Source: JBBCJM01 sp037190175 (GTDB lineage Bacteria > Pseudomonadota > Alphaproteobacteria > Rhodobacterales > Rhodobacteraceae). Taken from it: a stretch of 64,000 nt of DNA. A model generated the notes under the pieces. That model saw nothing but the letters and a program-made list of their open reading frames with translations, ran no database searches and was not told the DNA's origin. How positions within the stretch are numbered: position 1 is the first letter of the stretch; every line of letters begins with the position of its first letter. Below, piece after piece: positions 53,422-61,670 of the stretch. The position numbers were made by a program, and so were the translations under genes. Location of the stretch: positions 1 through 64,000 of the forward strand of contig JBBCJM010000021.1 of assembly GCA_037190175.1 (NCBI GenBank), in the 5' to 3' direction.

Positions 53422-54645
53422 ATGGACCGGCGGCGGTTTCTGGGCTTGGGCGCGGTGGGCTGTTCCACCGCCGCGCTGCCTTGGCTGGGGGGTCTGGCGC
53501 TCGCCGGGGGCCCGGGGCTGGGCGAGAACCGGCTGGTGGTGGTGATCCTGCGCGGGGCGATGGACGGGCTGGACGTGGTGCAGCCGGTGGGCGACCCCGC
53601 CTTCGCCAGCTTGCGCCCGCATCTGGGCGCCGGCGGGTTGCCGCTCGACGGTCGCTTCGCGCTGCATCCCGGGCTCTCGGGGCTGATGCCGCTGTGGCAG
53701 GCGGGGGAACTCGGCTTCGTGCACGCCACCTCCACCCCCTATCGCGACAAGCGCAGCCATTTCGACGGGCAGGACCTGCTGGAGGCCGGGATCGGGATGG
53801 ATGCCGGCGACCTCGGCATCGCCAGGCGCGAGGGCTGGCTGAACCGCATGTTGCAGGCGGTGCCGGGGCTGGCGGCCGAGACCGCATTTGCCGTGGGGCG
53901 CGAGGCGCTGCCGCTGCTGTCCGGCCGGGCGCCCACGCTCAGCTGGACGCCCGACCAGCAGCTGCCGCTGACCGCGCAGGGGCAACTGCTGCTGGAGCAG
54001 ATCTACCACGACGACGCGCTGTTCCGCGAGGCGGCGGCCGACGCGATGATGATCGAGGCCGAGGTCGAGGCCCGCCGCCGCGCCGAGGCCGCCGCGGAGG
54101 AGGAAGAGGGCATGGGCATGATGCAGGCCCCGCCCGCCCGGCTGGCCGACATCGACGCGCTGGTGCGCTTCGCCGCCGAGCGGCTGCGGGGCGACACGCG
54201 GATCGCCGCCTTCTCGCTGGGCGGCTGGGACACGCACCGGGCGCAGGCCAATGCCATCGGCGCGCCGCTGGCCCGGCTGCAACGGATCGTGCTGCAACTG
54301 CGCGAGGGGGTGGGGCCGCAGATCTGGGGCCGCACCCTGTTCCTCGCCGTCACCGAATTCGGCCGCACGGTGCGCGAGAACGGCTCGCGCGGGACCGACC
54401 ACGGCACCGGGGGCGTGGCGGTGCTGGCCGGCGGGGCGCTGCGCGGGGGCCGGGTGCTGGGGCACTGGCCGGGGCTGGCCGAGGCCGACCTCTACGACCG
54501 CCGCGACCTGATGCCGACCTCGGATGTGCGGGGCTGGGCCGCCTGGGCGATGCGCGGGCTTTACGGCTTCGACCGCGGCGTGCTGGAGGGCTCGGTCTTC
54601 CCGGGGCTGGACATGGGGACCATGGACCCCGGGGTGCTGCGGTAG
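53422..54645 (+). CDS. DUF1501 family protein, Tat signal
   Basis: A 407-residue protein of the sulfatase-like alkaline phosphatase superfamily. The N-terminus MDRRRFLGLGAVGCSTAALP is a twin-arginine signal. LVVVILRGAMDGLDVVQPVGD and the LAVTEFGRTVRENGSRGTDHGTGG block near residue 315 are family motifs that may bind metal. I chose ATG 53422, preceded by GAGGGAGGGGG; ATG 53407 overlaps the DUF1800 stop. A Glu-rich loop (about 215-230) is unusual. Its stop TAG is the first TAG of a GTAGGG repeat. Confidence 0.88.
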   Translation: MDRRRFLGLGAVGCSTAALPWLGGLALAGGPGLGENRLVVVILRGAMDGLDVVQPVGDPAFASLRPHLGAGGLPLDGRFALHPGLSGLMPLWQAGELGFVHATSTPYRDKRSHFDGQDLLEAGIGMDAGDLGIARREGWLNRMLQAVPGLAAETAFAVGREALPLLSGRAPTLSWTPDQQLPLTAQGQLLLEQIYHDDALFREAAADAMMIEAEVEARRRAEAAAEEEEGMGMMQAPPARLADIDALVRFAAERLRGDTRIAAFSLGGWDTHRAQANAIGAPLARLQRIVLQLREGVGPQIWGRTLFLAVTEFGRTVRENGSRGTDHGTGGVAVLAGGALRGGRVLGHWPGLAEADLYDRRDLMPTSDVRGWAAWAMRGLYGFDRGVLEGSVFPGLDMGTMDPGVLR

Positions 54646-54703
54646 GGCGGGGTTCACCCCGCCACCCCGGCCGGCGGAAAGGGCGGGCTGAAGCCCGCCC
54701 TAC
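54642..54703. repeat. GTAGGG palindromic repeat overlapping a stop codon
   Basis: GTAGGGCGGGGTTCACCCCG and onward (54642-54664) faces a half ending GCCCGCCCTAC (54693-54703); each half is itself a short palindrome. The TAG at 54643-54645 is the stop codon of the DUF1501 gene. The element lies between convergent genes. Confidence 0.75.
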
Positions 54704-54725
54704 GGATGAGGCAAGTCCCGCCCCG

Positions 54726-55436
54726 TCACGGCGCGAAGAGCGGCACCGCGCCCCGCGCCAGCCGGTCGGAGAGCGCCCGGGCCAGGGTGCCTATCGACTG
54801 CGGCCCGCCGTCCAGCGCGCGGGCGGTCTCGGCCAGCGCCGGATCGCCTGCGGTGCGGGCGATCCCGGCGATGAAGCCGGCGAGGTAGCGGCGTTCCTCA
54901 TCGTCCTCGGCCCGGGCCAGCCGGCCCGCGGCCCGCGCCAGATCCTCGCGCAGGGCCAGCGGGTCGGGGGCGGGCAGGCGGCCGGCCTCGGCCCCATGGC
55001 GCCCCAGCCAGCGGCGCCCGGGGAACATGGCCAGCACCGCCTGCCGGAAGGCGGCGAGCGAGGGCACGGGCTTGGCCAGGAACCCCGCCGCCCCGGCCGC
55101 CCGCGCCTCCGCCTCGACCGGCAGGCCGCTGATCACCAGCGCGGGCGGCGCGCCCGGCCCCAGCGCCGAGAGCCAGCGCACCAGGTCCAGCCCATCGCCG
55201 TCGGGCAGGCCCGGATCCACCAGCACCGCGTCGGGGCGGTAGACCCGCAGGTGGCGCCAGGCCTCGGCCAGGGTCTCGGCCCTTCGCAGCCGCGCGCCGG
55301 ACCGCTGCGCCATCATCCGCAGCGCGTCGGAGGAGAAGCGGCTGTCCTCCACCGCCAGCAGCGTCAGCCCGGCCAGCGGCAGGTCGGGCGAGGGTTCTGC
55401 CAGTCCGGGCAGGGGGGCGGGCGGGGGATTGGGCAC
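54726..55436 (-). CDS. Response regulator receiver protein
   Basis: A 236-residue protein with an N-terminal CheY-like domain: Glu30-Asp31 acidic pair, phospho-acceptor Asp74 (VLVDPGLPDGDG), and Lys122 (FLAKPV). After about residue 140 there is a helical tail rich in Ala and Arg with no DNA-binding motif. Output is therefore probably by protein interaction. No histidine kinase is adjacent. The gene stands alone between the DUF1501 repeat and divergent mce. Confidence 0.85.
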   Translation of the reverse strand: MPNPPPAPLPGLAEPSPDLPLAGLTLLAVEDSRFSSDALRMMAQRSGARLRRAETLAEAWRHLRVYRPDAVLVDPGLPDGDGLDLVRWLSALGPGAPPALVISGLPVEAEARAAGAAGFLAKPVPSLAAFRQAVLAMFPGRRWLGRHGAEAGRLPAPDPLALREDLARAAGRLARAEDDEERRYLAGFIAGIARTAGDPALAETARALDGGPQSIGTLARALSDRLARGAVPLFAP

Positions 55437-55572
55437 CTGTCGTCTCCGTCATCCTGGGGCGCCCCCAGTCACGCATATCCCGGTCAACAACCCGTAAACG
55501 CACCGCCGGCCCTTGCAGGACCGGCCCGCAGGCGGCAGAAGGCCCGGGGCGCGCGCCAACCCGGAGGGGATC

Positions 55573-55977
55573 ATGATCGGACGGCTGAACCATGTGGCCA
55601 TCGCGGTGCCGGATCTGGCGGCCGCGGTGGCGCAGTACCGCGACACCCTGGGCGCCCGGGTGCGCCCCCCGCAGGACGAGCCCGACCATGGCGTGACCGT
55701 GGTCTTCATCGACCTGCCGAACACCAAGGTCGAACTTTTGCACCCGCTGGGCGAGAACTCTCCCATCGCCGGGTTCCTGGAGAAGAATCCCGCGGGCGGC
55801 ATCCACCACATCTGCTATGAGGTGGAGGACATCCTGGCCGCCCGCGACCGGCTGAAGGCGGCGGGCGCGCGGGTGCTGGGCTCGGGCGAGCCGAAGATCG
55901 GGGCGCATGGCAAGCCAGTGCTGTTCCTGCACCCCAAGGACTTCAACGGCTGCCTGGTGGAACTGGAGCAGGTCTGA
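55573..55977 (+). CDS. mce: Methylmalonyl-CoA epimerase
   Basis: A 134-residue VOC-fold epimerase that interconverts (R)- and (S)-methylmalonyl-CoA in propionyl-CoA use. GRLNHVAIAVPDLAAAVAQY opens the first module; TKVELLHPLGENSPIAGFLEKNPAGGIHHICYEVEDI carries metal-binding His and Glu, and VELEQV ends the fold. GGAGGGGATC precedes the ATG at 55573. The stop overlaps the DUF1467 start by one base, an arrangement common in Rhodobacterales. The mutase genes are not in the window. Confidence 0.93.
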   Translation: MIGRLNHVAIAVPDLAAAVAQYRDTLGARVRPPQDEPDHGVTVVFIDLPNTKVELLHPLGENSPIAGFLEKNPAGGIHHICYEVEDILAARDRLKAAGARVLGSGEPKIGAHGKPVLFLHPKDFNGCLVELEQV

Positions 55978-56288
55978 TGTCGATCACCTCTGCCGTGGTG
56001 CTGTTCGCGACCATCTGGTTCATGGTGTTCTTCGTGGTGCTGCCGCTGCGGCTGACCACGCAGGGCGAGGAGGGCAGGGTGGAGCCGGGCACCTCGGCCT
56101 CGGCCCCCGCGGGCTTCGTGGTGGGGCGCAAGGCGCGGCTGACCACGGTGATCGCCACCGGCATCTGGGCGGTGCTCTCGGCGGTGATCATCTGGGGCGG
56201 CATCGGCGTGCGCGACTTCGACCTGCGCGGCACGATGGGCCCGGCCCCGGCCGAACCGCCGGCCCCGGTGGTGCTGCCGCTGAACTGA
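55977..56288 (+). CDS. DUF1467 family membrane protein
   Basis: A 103-residue protein with two hydrophobic segments (about 5-24 and 58-76) and the family landmarks FATIWFMVFFVVLPLRLTTQGEEG and GFVVGRKARLTTVIATGIWA. Function unknown. It is coupled to mce by a one-base overlap, an arrangement seen widely in alphaproteobacteria. The Pro/Ala-rich C-terminus is variable. Confidence 0.9.
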   Translation: MSITSAVVLFATIWFMVFFVVLPLRLTTQGEEGRVEPGTSASAPAGFVVGRKARLTTVIATGIWAVLSAVIIWGGIGVRDFDLRGTMGPAPAEPPAPVVLPLN

Positions 56289-56331
56289 GGGCTGGACAAA
56301 CCCCACCTGTCCACAAGGCCAAAGCCCCGCC

Positions 56332-57327
56332 TTACGCCCCGGCCTTGATGTTATCGAACATATCCGGGGTCTCGCCGCCCATCGCGCGCCGGCCCCGCTC
56401 GGCCCGCAGGTTGCGCGCCAAGAGGTCCATGCAGGCCATGCGCACCGCCACGCCCATCTCCACCTGGTCCTGGATGACCGAGCGGTTGATGTCGTCGGCC
56501 AGCGTGCCGTCGATCTCCACCCCCCGGTTCATCGGCCCGGGGTGCATGACGATGGCGTCGGGTTTCGCCACCGCCAGCTTCTCGGCGTCCAGCCCGTAGC
56601 GGTGGTAATATTCCCGCTCGGAGGGGATGAAGCCGCCGTCCATCCGCTCGCGCTGCAACCGCAGCATCATCACCACGTCGGCGCCCTCCAGCCCCGCCTT
56701 CATGTCGTCGGTCACCTCGCAGCCCAGATCCGCCACCCCGGCCGGCATCAGGGTGGGCGGGCCGACCAGGCGGATGCGGTTCTCCATCTTGCCCAGCAGG
56801 ATCAGGTTCGAGCGGGCGACGCGCGAATGGGCGATGTCGCCGCAGATCGCCACGGTCAGCCGATGCAGCCGCCCCTTGGCCCGGCGGATGGTCAGCGCGT
56901 CCAGCAAGGCCTGGGTGGGGTGTTCGTGCCGCCCGTCGCCCGCGTTCAGCACCGCGCAATCGACCTTCTGCGCCAGCAGGTTCACCGCGCCCGAGGAGGG
57001 ATGCCGCACCACCAGCAGATCCGGGTGCATGGCGTTCAGCGTCATCGCGGTGTCGATCAGCGTCTCGCCCTTCTTCACCGAGGACGAGGCCACCGCCATG
57101 TTCATCACATCCGCCCCCAGCCGCTTGCCGGCCAGTTCGAAACTGGCCTGGGTGCGGGTGGAGGCCTCGAAGAACATGTTGATCTGGGTCATGCCGGCCA
57201 GGATGTCGGCCTGCTTCACCGTGCGGCGGTTCAGCTCGACATAGCGGTCGGCCAGATCCAGCACGCTGCGGATCTCTTCGGGGGCCAGCTGCTCGATCCC
57301 CAGGAGGTGGCGCGCGCGAAAGGTCAT
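56332..57327 (-). CDS. pyrB: Aspartate carbamoyltransferase catalytic subunit
   Basis: A 331-residue transcarbamylase catalysing the first committed step of pyrimidine synthesis, carbamoyl phosphate plus aspartate to carbamoylaspartate. The carbamoyl phosphate motif STRT is at 56-59 ([13 protein letters not shown]), [12 protein letters not shown] follows, and [11 protein letters not shown] with [13 protein letters not shown] closes the aspartate domain. No pyrI or pyrC is adjacent. An in-frame ATG 54 bases upstream lacks conservation; the chosen start follows GGAGAGG. Spacing of 61 bases separates it from the kinase gene. Confidence 0.94.
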   Translation of the reverse strand: MTFRARHLLGIEQLAPEEIRSVLDLADRYVELNRRTVKQADILAGMTQINMFFEASTRTQASFELAGKRLGADVMNMAVASSSVKKGETLIDTAMTLNAMHPDLLVVRHPSSGAVNLLAQKVDCAVLNAGDGRHEHPTQALLDALTIRRAKGRLHRLTVAICGDIAHSRVARSNLILLGKMENRIRLVGPPTLMPAGVADLGCEVTDDMKAGLEGADVVMMLRLQRERMDGGFIPSEREYYHRYGLDAEKLAVAKPDAIVMHPGPMNRGVEIDGTLADDINRSVIQDQVEMGVAVRMACMDLLARNLRAERGRRAMGGETPDMFDNIKAGA

Positions 57328-57388
57328 GGCCCTCTCCGTTGCAGGCCCGGGCCTTATGGCAAACCGCGCCGGCCCCGGCAACGGCGAT

Positions 57389-58855
57389 TCACTCGGCCCC
57401 CAGCCCCAGCCGCTGGGCCAGGTCGGCGGCGGCGGGCGAGAGCGGCTCGGCCGCCTCCTCCCGCGGCTCGGGCCGGCGCACCACGGTGACCGAACAGGGC
57501 GCCTCGGCCACCACCTGCGCCGAGACCGAGCCCAGATAGCGCCGGGTGGAGGAGGAACCCCGCGCCCCCATCAGGATGTGGTCGGCGTGCAGCCCCTCGG
57601 CATGGTCGATCAGCGCCCGGGCGGGGTCGGGGTCTTCCAGCACGGTGAAGGTCAGCCGGTGGTCGGGCAGCTCCAGCGTCTCGGCCCATTGCCGCAGCGC
57701 CACGAGGCGGGCGACATGCAGGTGCTGGCCGTCGTCGGTGGTGGTGGGGTCGATGCCCAGCCGCGCGGTCTTGATCACGTTGACGCAGGCCACCCGGGCG
57801 TCGGGCTGGATGGTCAGCATCAGCTTCACCGTGTGCAGCAGGCTGGCCGACAGCGCCTCCATCGCGGGCGAGACGTCCACGGCCACCATCAGGATCGGCG
57901 CGCGCTCCACCTGCTCGCCCATCCGCGGGGCGGGGCCGAGGTCCTTCACCCCCCGCATGGCGCGCCAGCGGCGGAACACGGTCCACCAGCCGTCCGCCCG
58001 CGTGCGGAAGGCGCGTTCGGTCAGCTTCACCTGCTGGGGGTGGGTGAGGTCGAACAGCATCTGCGCCGCGGTCTGATAGCGGCGCAGCGGCAGGACCGAC
58101 AGCGCGCGCAGCACGATCTCCTGGAACCATTCGGGCAGGCCGGGGTCGATGGCCCGCGGCGGCACCGGGTCGCGCCAGAGCCGCCTGCGGGTGCCGCGCA
58201 GCTTCTCGGGCCGGCCGAAGGGCGCCTCGCCCGTGGCCAGTTCATAGGCCATGGCGCCCAGGGCGAAGATGTCCGACCGCAGGTCGTCGCGCCGGCGCAG
58301 GATCTGCTCGGGCGCGATATAGGGGAAGGTGCCCATCGGGATGCGGAATTCCTCGGCCAGCAGGTCGGGCAGATCCTGGTGCCGCGACAGGCCGAAGTCG
58401 ATGCAGACCATCTCGCCCGTGGGGCGTTGCAGGAAGTTCTCGGGCTTCAGGTCCAGGTGGATCACCTGCTGGCGGTGCAGCGAATGCACCGCCTCGGCCA
58501 TGCGCGCGATCACCTCGACCACCTCGGACAGCGGCCGGGGGCGGCTCTTGAACAGCTCCAGCATCGAGGCGCCGGGGATCCGCTCGCTGACGATATAGGG
58601 CATCCGGTCGAAGCCGCCGGTGCCGATCACGCGCGGCACATGCGGGCCCGAGAGGCGGGGCACGATCATCTGCTCCACCTCGAAGCCCACGATGGTGGGG
58701 CCGTCGTCGCCGTCCAGGATGATCGGCACCTTCATCACCATCGGCCCCGGGTGGTCGGGGTGGGTCACGTCCCAGATGGTGGCGAAGCCGCCCTTGTGCA
58801 GGCATTTGCCCAGCGTGAAGCCGTCGATCTCCAGCGCCGTCCGCGGTCGCAGCAT
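57389..58855 (-). CDS. Ser/Thr protein kinase fused to a universal stress domain
   Basis: A 488-residue soluble fusion. The N-terminal Hanks-type kinase has Lys42 (VMKVP), HLDLKPEN (133-140), DFG (153-155) and APE (181-183), so it should be active. Its glycine loop is short ([13 protein letters not shown]). The C-terminal part (about 318-468) is UspA-like, with VAVDVSPAM near its start and the nucleotide-loop type segment [17 protein letters not shown]. The kinase could respond to stress ligands via the Usp domain. It lies three bases after the stop of the upstream phosphoesterase gene. Confidence 0.88.
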   Translation of the reverse strand: MLRPRTALEIDGFTLGKCLHKGGFATIWDVTHPDHPGPMVMKVPIILDGDDGPTIVGFEVEQMIVPRLSGPHVPRVIGTGGFDRMPYIVSERIPGASMLELFKSRPRPLSEVVEVIARMAEAVHSLHRQQVIHLDLKPENFLQRPTGEMVCIDFGLSRHQDLPDLLAEEFRIPMGTFPYIAPEQILRRRDDLRSDIFALGAMAYELATGEAPFGRPEKLRGTRRRLWRDPVPPRAIDPGLPEWFQEIVLRALSVLPLRRYQTAAQMLFDLTHPQQVKLTERAFRTRADGWWTVFRRWRAMRGVKDLGPAPRMGEQVERAPILMVAVDVSPAMEALSASLLHTVKLMLTIQPDARVACVNVIKTARLGIDPTTTDDGQHLHVARLVALRQWAETLELPDHRLTFTVLEDPDPARALIDHAEGLHADHILMGARGSSSTRRYLGSVSAQVVAEAPCSVTVVRRPEPREEAAEPLSPAAADLAQRLGLGAE

Positions 58856-58858
58856 CGC

Positions 58859-59599
58859 TCATTCCCCCCGCAGGACCCGCCGCGCCAGCGTCTCCGGCAG
58901 CCCGGCCGCGCGCAGCTTCTGCGCGGTGGCCGAGGCGTCGTAGGGCACGCGGCGGAAGGTCAGTTCGTCGGTTGCCGTGTCAAAGATCGCATAGGCGGCC
59001 TGGGGCGAGCGGTCGCGAGGCTGGCCCACCGAGCCCACCACCGCCAGCCAGCGGCGCGAGCGGATCAGCGGCACCGCGGCGCCCGGCACCACCTTCTGCT
59101 CGCGCACCACCCCGGTCAGGTCCTGCGAATAGAGCTGCGGGACATGGGCATGGCCCACGAAGATCACCCGCTCGCGCGCCGAGCGGAACGAGGGCGTGGC
59201 GCGGGTGTCGGAGGTGACATAGACCCAGTCCTGCGGCGCCTGCGCCGAGGCATGGGCGAAGAACACGCCGTCGTCGGCCTGGGTCAGCGGCAGGGCGGCG
59301 AGGAAGGCGCGCTGGGCCTCGCTCAGCCGCGGGCGGGTCCAGTCGATGCACCGCCGGGCATTGGCGTTCAGCACCTCGGCGGGGTTGTCGATGGCGCTGT
59401 CGTGGTTGCCCTTGACCGCCAGCGCGCCCCGGGCCACCAGTTCCATCGCCCGGTCGGTGCACCATTCGGGATCCGGGCCATAGCCCACGATGTCGCCCAG
59501 AAGCGCGATGCGCCCGATGCCGCGGCCGGGCAGATCGTCCAGCACGGCCTGGAACGCCGCCCGGTTGCCGTGGATGTCCGTCAGGATGGCGAAACGCAT
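58859..59599 (-). CDS. Metallophosphoesterase
   Basis: A 246-residue calcineurin-like phosphoesterase with DIHGN (Asp8, His10), GDIVGYGPDP, GNHDSAID and the GHAHVPQLY block that together bind two metals. It may be a diadenosine tetraphosphatase- or protein phosphatase-like enzyme (the group with PrpE/ApaH-like folds). Placed immediately upstream of the Ser/Thr kinase on the same strand, it could reverse the kinase's phosphorylation; this is inference. GGGGGAGAGG abuts the ATG at 59599. Confidence 0.87.
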   Translation of the reverse strand: MRFAILTDIHGNRAAFQAVLDDLPGRGIGRIALLGDIVGYGPDPEWCTDRAMELVARGALAVKGNHDSAIDNPAEVLNANARRCIDWTRPRLSEAQRAFLAALPLTQADDGVFFAHASAQAPQDWVYVTSDTRATPSFRSARERVIFVGHAHVPQLYSQDLTGVVREQKVVPGAAVPLIRSRRWLAVVGSVGQPRDRSPQAAYAIFDTATDELTFRRVPYDASATAQKLRAAGLPETLARRVLRGE

Positions 59600-59716
59600 C
59601 CTCTCCCCCGCTGCGCGAGGGCACACTAGGGCCGGGGCCGGGCGGGCTCAACCGGCAGCCGGCGCGACAAATGGGCAGGGTTCCCCCCGGGCCCCGGCCG
59701 CCCTAGGCTTCGCCGC

Positions 59717-60523
59717 ATGGGAATCGCCTTCGACACCTCCACGCCCGAGGGCTGGCGGGCCGCCCTGGCCGCGCTGGCCTGGCAGGTCGACCTGGGCGCG
59801 ACCGAGGCGATCGGCGAGGTGGCGGTGGACGCCTTCGCCCTGCCCGAACGCCTGGACCCCGCCCCCCGCCAGGCCGCCCCCGCCCGCCCGCGGCCGGAGC
59901 AGCCCGCGCAGGAGGTCGACCCCGTGGCGGCGGCCCGCGCCATGGCCGCCGCTGCGGCGACGCGCGAGGATCTGCACGCCGCCATCGCCGCCTACGAACA
60001 TTGCGAGCTGAAGAAGGGTGCGCGCAACACCGTGTTCTCCGACGGCAACCCGGCCGCGCGGCTGCTGATCCTGGGCGAGGCGCCGGGGCGCGACGAGGAC
60101 ATCGAGGGCCGGCCCTTCGTCGGCCGCGCCGGGCAGCTCTTGGACCGGATGTTCGCCGCCATTGGTCTGTCGCGCACCTCGCCCGACGCCGAGCGCGCCT
60201 TCTACATCACCAACGTGATGTTCTGGCGCCCGCCGCAGAACCGCGACCCCGAGGCGGCCGAGATCGCCATGATGCTGCCCTTCGTGGAACGGCACATCGA
60301 GCTGATCGACCCGGCGCTGATCGTGCTGATGGGCAACACCCCGCTGTTCGCCGCCACTGGCACCAAGGGCATCCTGCGCCGCCGCGGCCAGTGGATCACC
60401 GCCTTCGGCCGCCCCGCCCTGCCGATGACCCACCCCGCCTATCTCCTGCGCAACCCCGTGGCCAAGCGCGAGGCCTGGGCCGACCTGCTGTCGGTGCAGG
60501 AGCGGCTGGAGGCTCTCGCATGA
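59717..60523 (+). CDS. Uracil-DNA glycosylase (type 4-like, no Fe-S cysteines)
   Basis: A 268-residue glycosylase removing uracil from DNA. The active-site block [20 protein letters not shown] (about 115-134), [14 protein letters not shown] and the C-terminal MTHPAYLLR segment match the type 4/5 family. The protein has only one cysteine (in HCELKK), so the four cysteines of the [4Fe-4S] cluster of type 4 enzymes are missing. A Pro/Ala-rich stretch (about 45-75) precedes the catalytic domain. The stop overlaps the next gene's start (ATGA). Confidence 0.88.
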   Translation: MGIAFDTSTPEGWRAALAALAWQVDLGATEAIGEVAVDAFALPERLDPAPRQAAPARPRPEQPAQEVDPVAAARAMAAAAATREDLHAAIAAYEHCELKKGARNTVFSDGNPAARLLILGEAPGRDEDIEGRPFVGRAGQLLDRMFAAIGLSRTSPDAERAFYITNVMFWRPPQNRDPEAAEIAMMLPFVERHIELIDPALIVLMGNTPLFAATGTKGILRRRGQWITAFGRPALPMTHPAYLLRNPVAKREAWADLLSVQERLEALA

Positions 60524-61083
60524 TCCGCCGCGCCGCCCTTCTGGCCCTGCTATGCGGGCAGCCCGCAGGGGCCGAGCCGTGGATCGACTACGACCTCCTC
60601 ATGCAGCTACATCAGGACAAGGTTGTCACCACTACCGACGCCTCGGGACGGCAGGTCCGCCGCCTGGACTTCGGCGATGGCGTCACCGTCACCTGCGATG
60701 CGGACGGTTGTGTCGGCATGGACATGACGGGCGCCACGGGCTGCACCTTCACGATTGTCGCTGGACTGCGGGCCGCGGCAACGGAATGTGCCTTGGCGGT
60801 GCCGCCCGACCAGCGCGATACGCTCGATCGCCTTTATGAGTTGGCCGGCCGCCATGTCGCCGCGAATGCGGTGCCGCCGATGGAATGGAGCACCCTTGAT
60901 GCGCGGTGGCTGTCCGACCTCCAGGAGGAGGATTCCTACACCCCGGAATTCTGTGCCGAGATGCGGGACCCCGACCAAGGGATACTGGACTTCATTGCGG
61001 CCGTCACCGACCCCGAGACCGTCCGCAAGATCGAGCAGGACCTGCTTACCCCCCGCCTGCCGATCATGAATCCCTGCCTGTGA
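60520..61083 (+). CDS. Exported cysteine-containing hypothetical protein
   Basis: A 187-residue protein with a short signal peptide ([17 protein letters not shown]). The mature part has six cysteines (TCDADGC, TGCTF, TECAL, EFCAE, NPCL), consistent with disulfides in the periplasm. No family is recognised. Base composition is lower in G+C than its neighbours and codon use less extreme. It overlaps the glycosylase gene by four bases, an odd pairing, and precedes moaB by six bases. Confidence 0.7.
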   Translation: MIRRAALLALLCGQPAGAEPWIDYDLLMQLHQDKVVTTTDASGRQVRRLDFGDGVTVTCDADGCVGMDMTGATGCTFTIVAGLRAAATECALAVPPDQRDTLDRLYELAGRHVAANAVPPMEWSTLDARWLSDLQEEDSYTPEFCAEMRDPDQGILDFIAAVTDPETVRKIEQDLLTPRLPIMNPCL

Positions 61084-61089
61084 GGCCCC

Positions 61090-61632
61090 ATGTCCCGCAT
61101 CGACGAATCCCGCGAGTTCATCCCGGTCCGCATCGCGGTGCTGACGGTCTCCGACAGCCGCACCGCGGCCGACGACCGCTCGGGCGACACGCTGGTCGAG
61201 CGGCTGACCGCGGCGGGGCATGTGCTGGCCGCCCGCGGGATCGTGACCGACGACCGCCCGCTGATTGCCGCCCGGCTGCGGGAGTGGATCGCGGACCCCG
61301 AGGTGGACGTGATCCTGACCACCGGCGGCACCGGGCTCACCGGGCGCGACGTGACGGTCGAGGCGCACCGGGACGTCTACGAGAAGGAGATCGAGGCCTT
61401 CGGCACCGTCTTCACCATGGTCTCGATGCAGAAGATCGGCACCTCGGCGGTGCAGAGCCGCGCCTGCGGCGGGGTGGCGGGGGGAACCTATCTCTTCGCG
61501 CTGCCCGGCAGCCCCGGCGCCTGCCGCGACGCCTGGGACGAGATCCTGGCGTGGCAGCTCGACTACCGCCACCGGCCCTGCAACTTCGTGGAGATCTTCC
61601 CCCGGCTCGAGGAACACCGGCGGCGGAAGTGA
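61090..61632 (+). CDS. moaB: Molybdenum cofactor biosynthesis protein MoaB
   Basis: A 180-residue MogA/MoaB-fold protein that adenylylates molybdopterin. IAVLTVSDSRTAADDRSGDTLVERL and VILTTGGTGLTGRDVTVEA are the family blocks, with an ALPGSPGACRDAWDEIL tail. The length is normal. Its presence near purine catabolism may be relevant because xanthine dehydrogenase needs the cofactor, although that gene is not seen here. A hairpin separates it from the convergent puuD gene. Confidence 0.92.
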   Translation: MSRIDESREFIPVRIAVLTVSDSRTAADDRSGDTLVERLTAAGHVLAARGIVTDDRPLIAARLREWIADPEVDVILTTGGTGLTGRDVTVEAHRDVYEKEIEAFGTVFTMVSMQKIGTSAVQSRACGGVAGGTYLFALPGSPGACRDAWDEILAWQLDYRHRPCNFVEIFPRLEEHRRRK

Positions 61633-61650
61633 CGGGGCCCTTGCCGGGAT

Positions 61651-61670
61651 GGTGCGTGCGAGCACGCACC
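61651..61670. terminator. Hairpin between convergent moaB and puuD
   Basis: GGTGCGTGC (61651-61659) and GCACGCACC (61662-61670) form a 20-base palindrome. It begins 18 bases past the moaB stop and abuts the puuD stop codon (61671-61673), so it can end both transcripts. On the minus strand GTAGGG immediately precedes the palindrome, the same opening as the REP-like elements. Confidence 0.6.
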
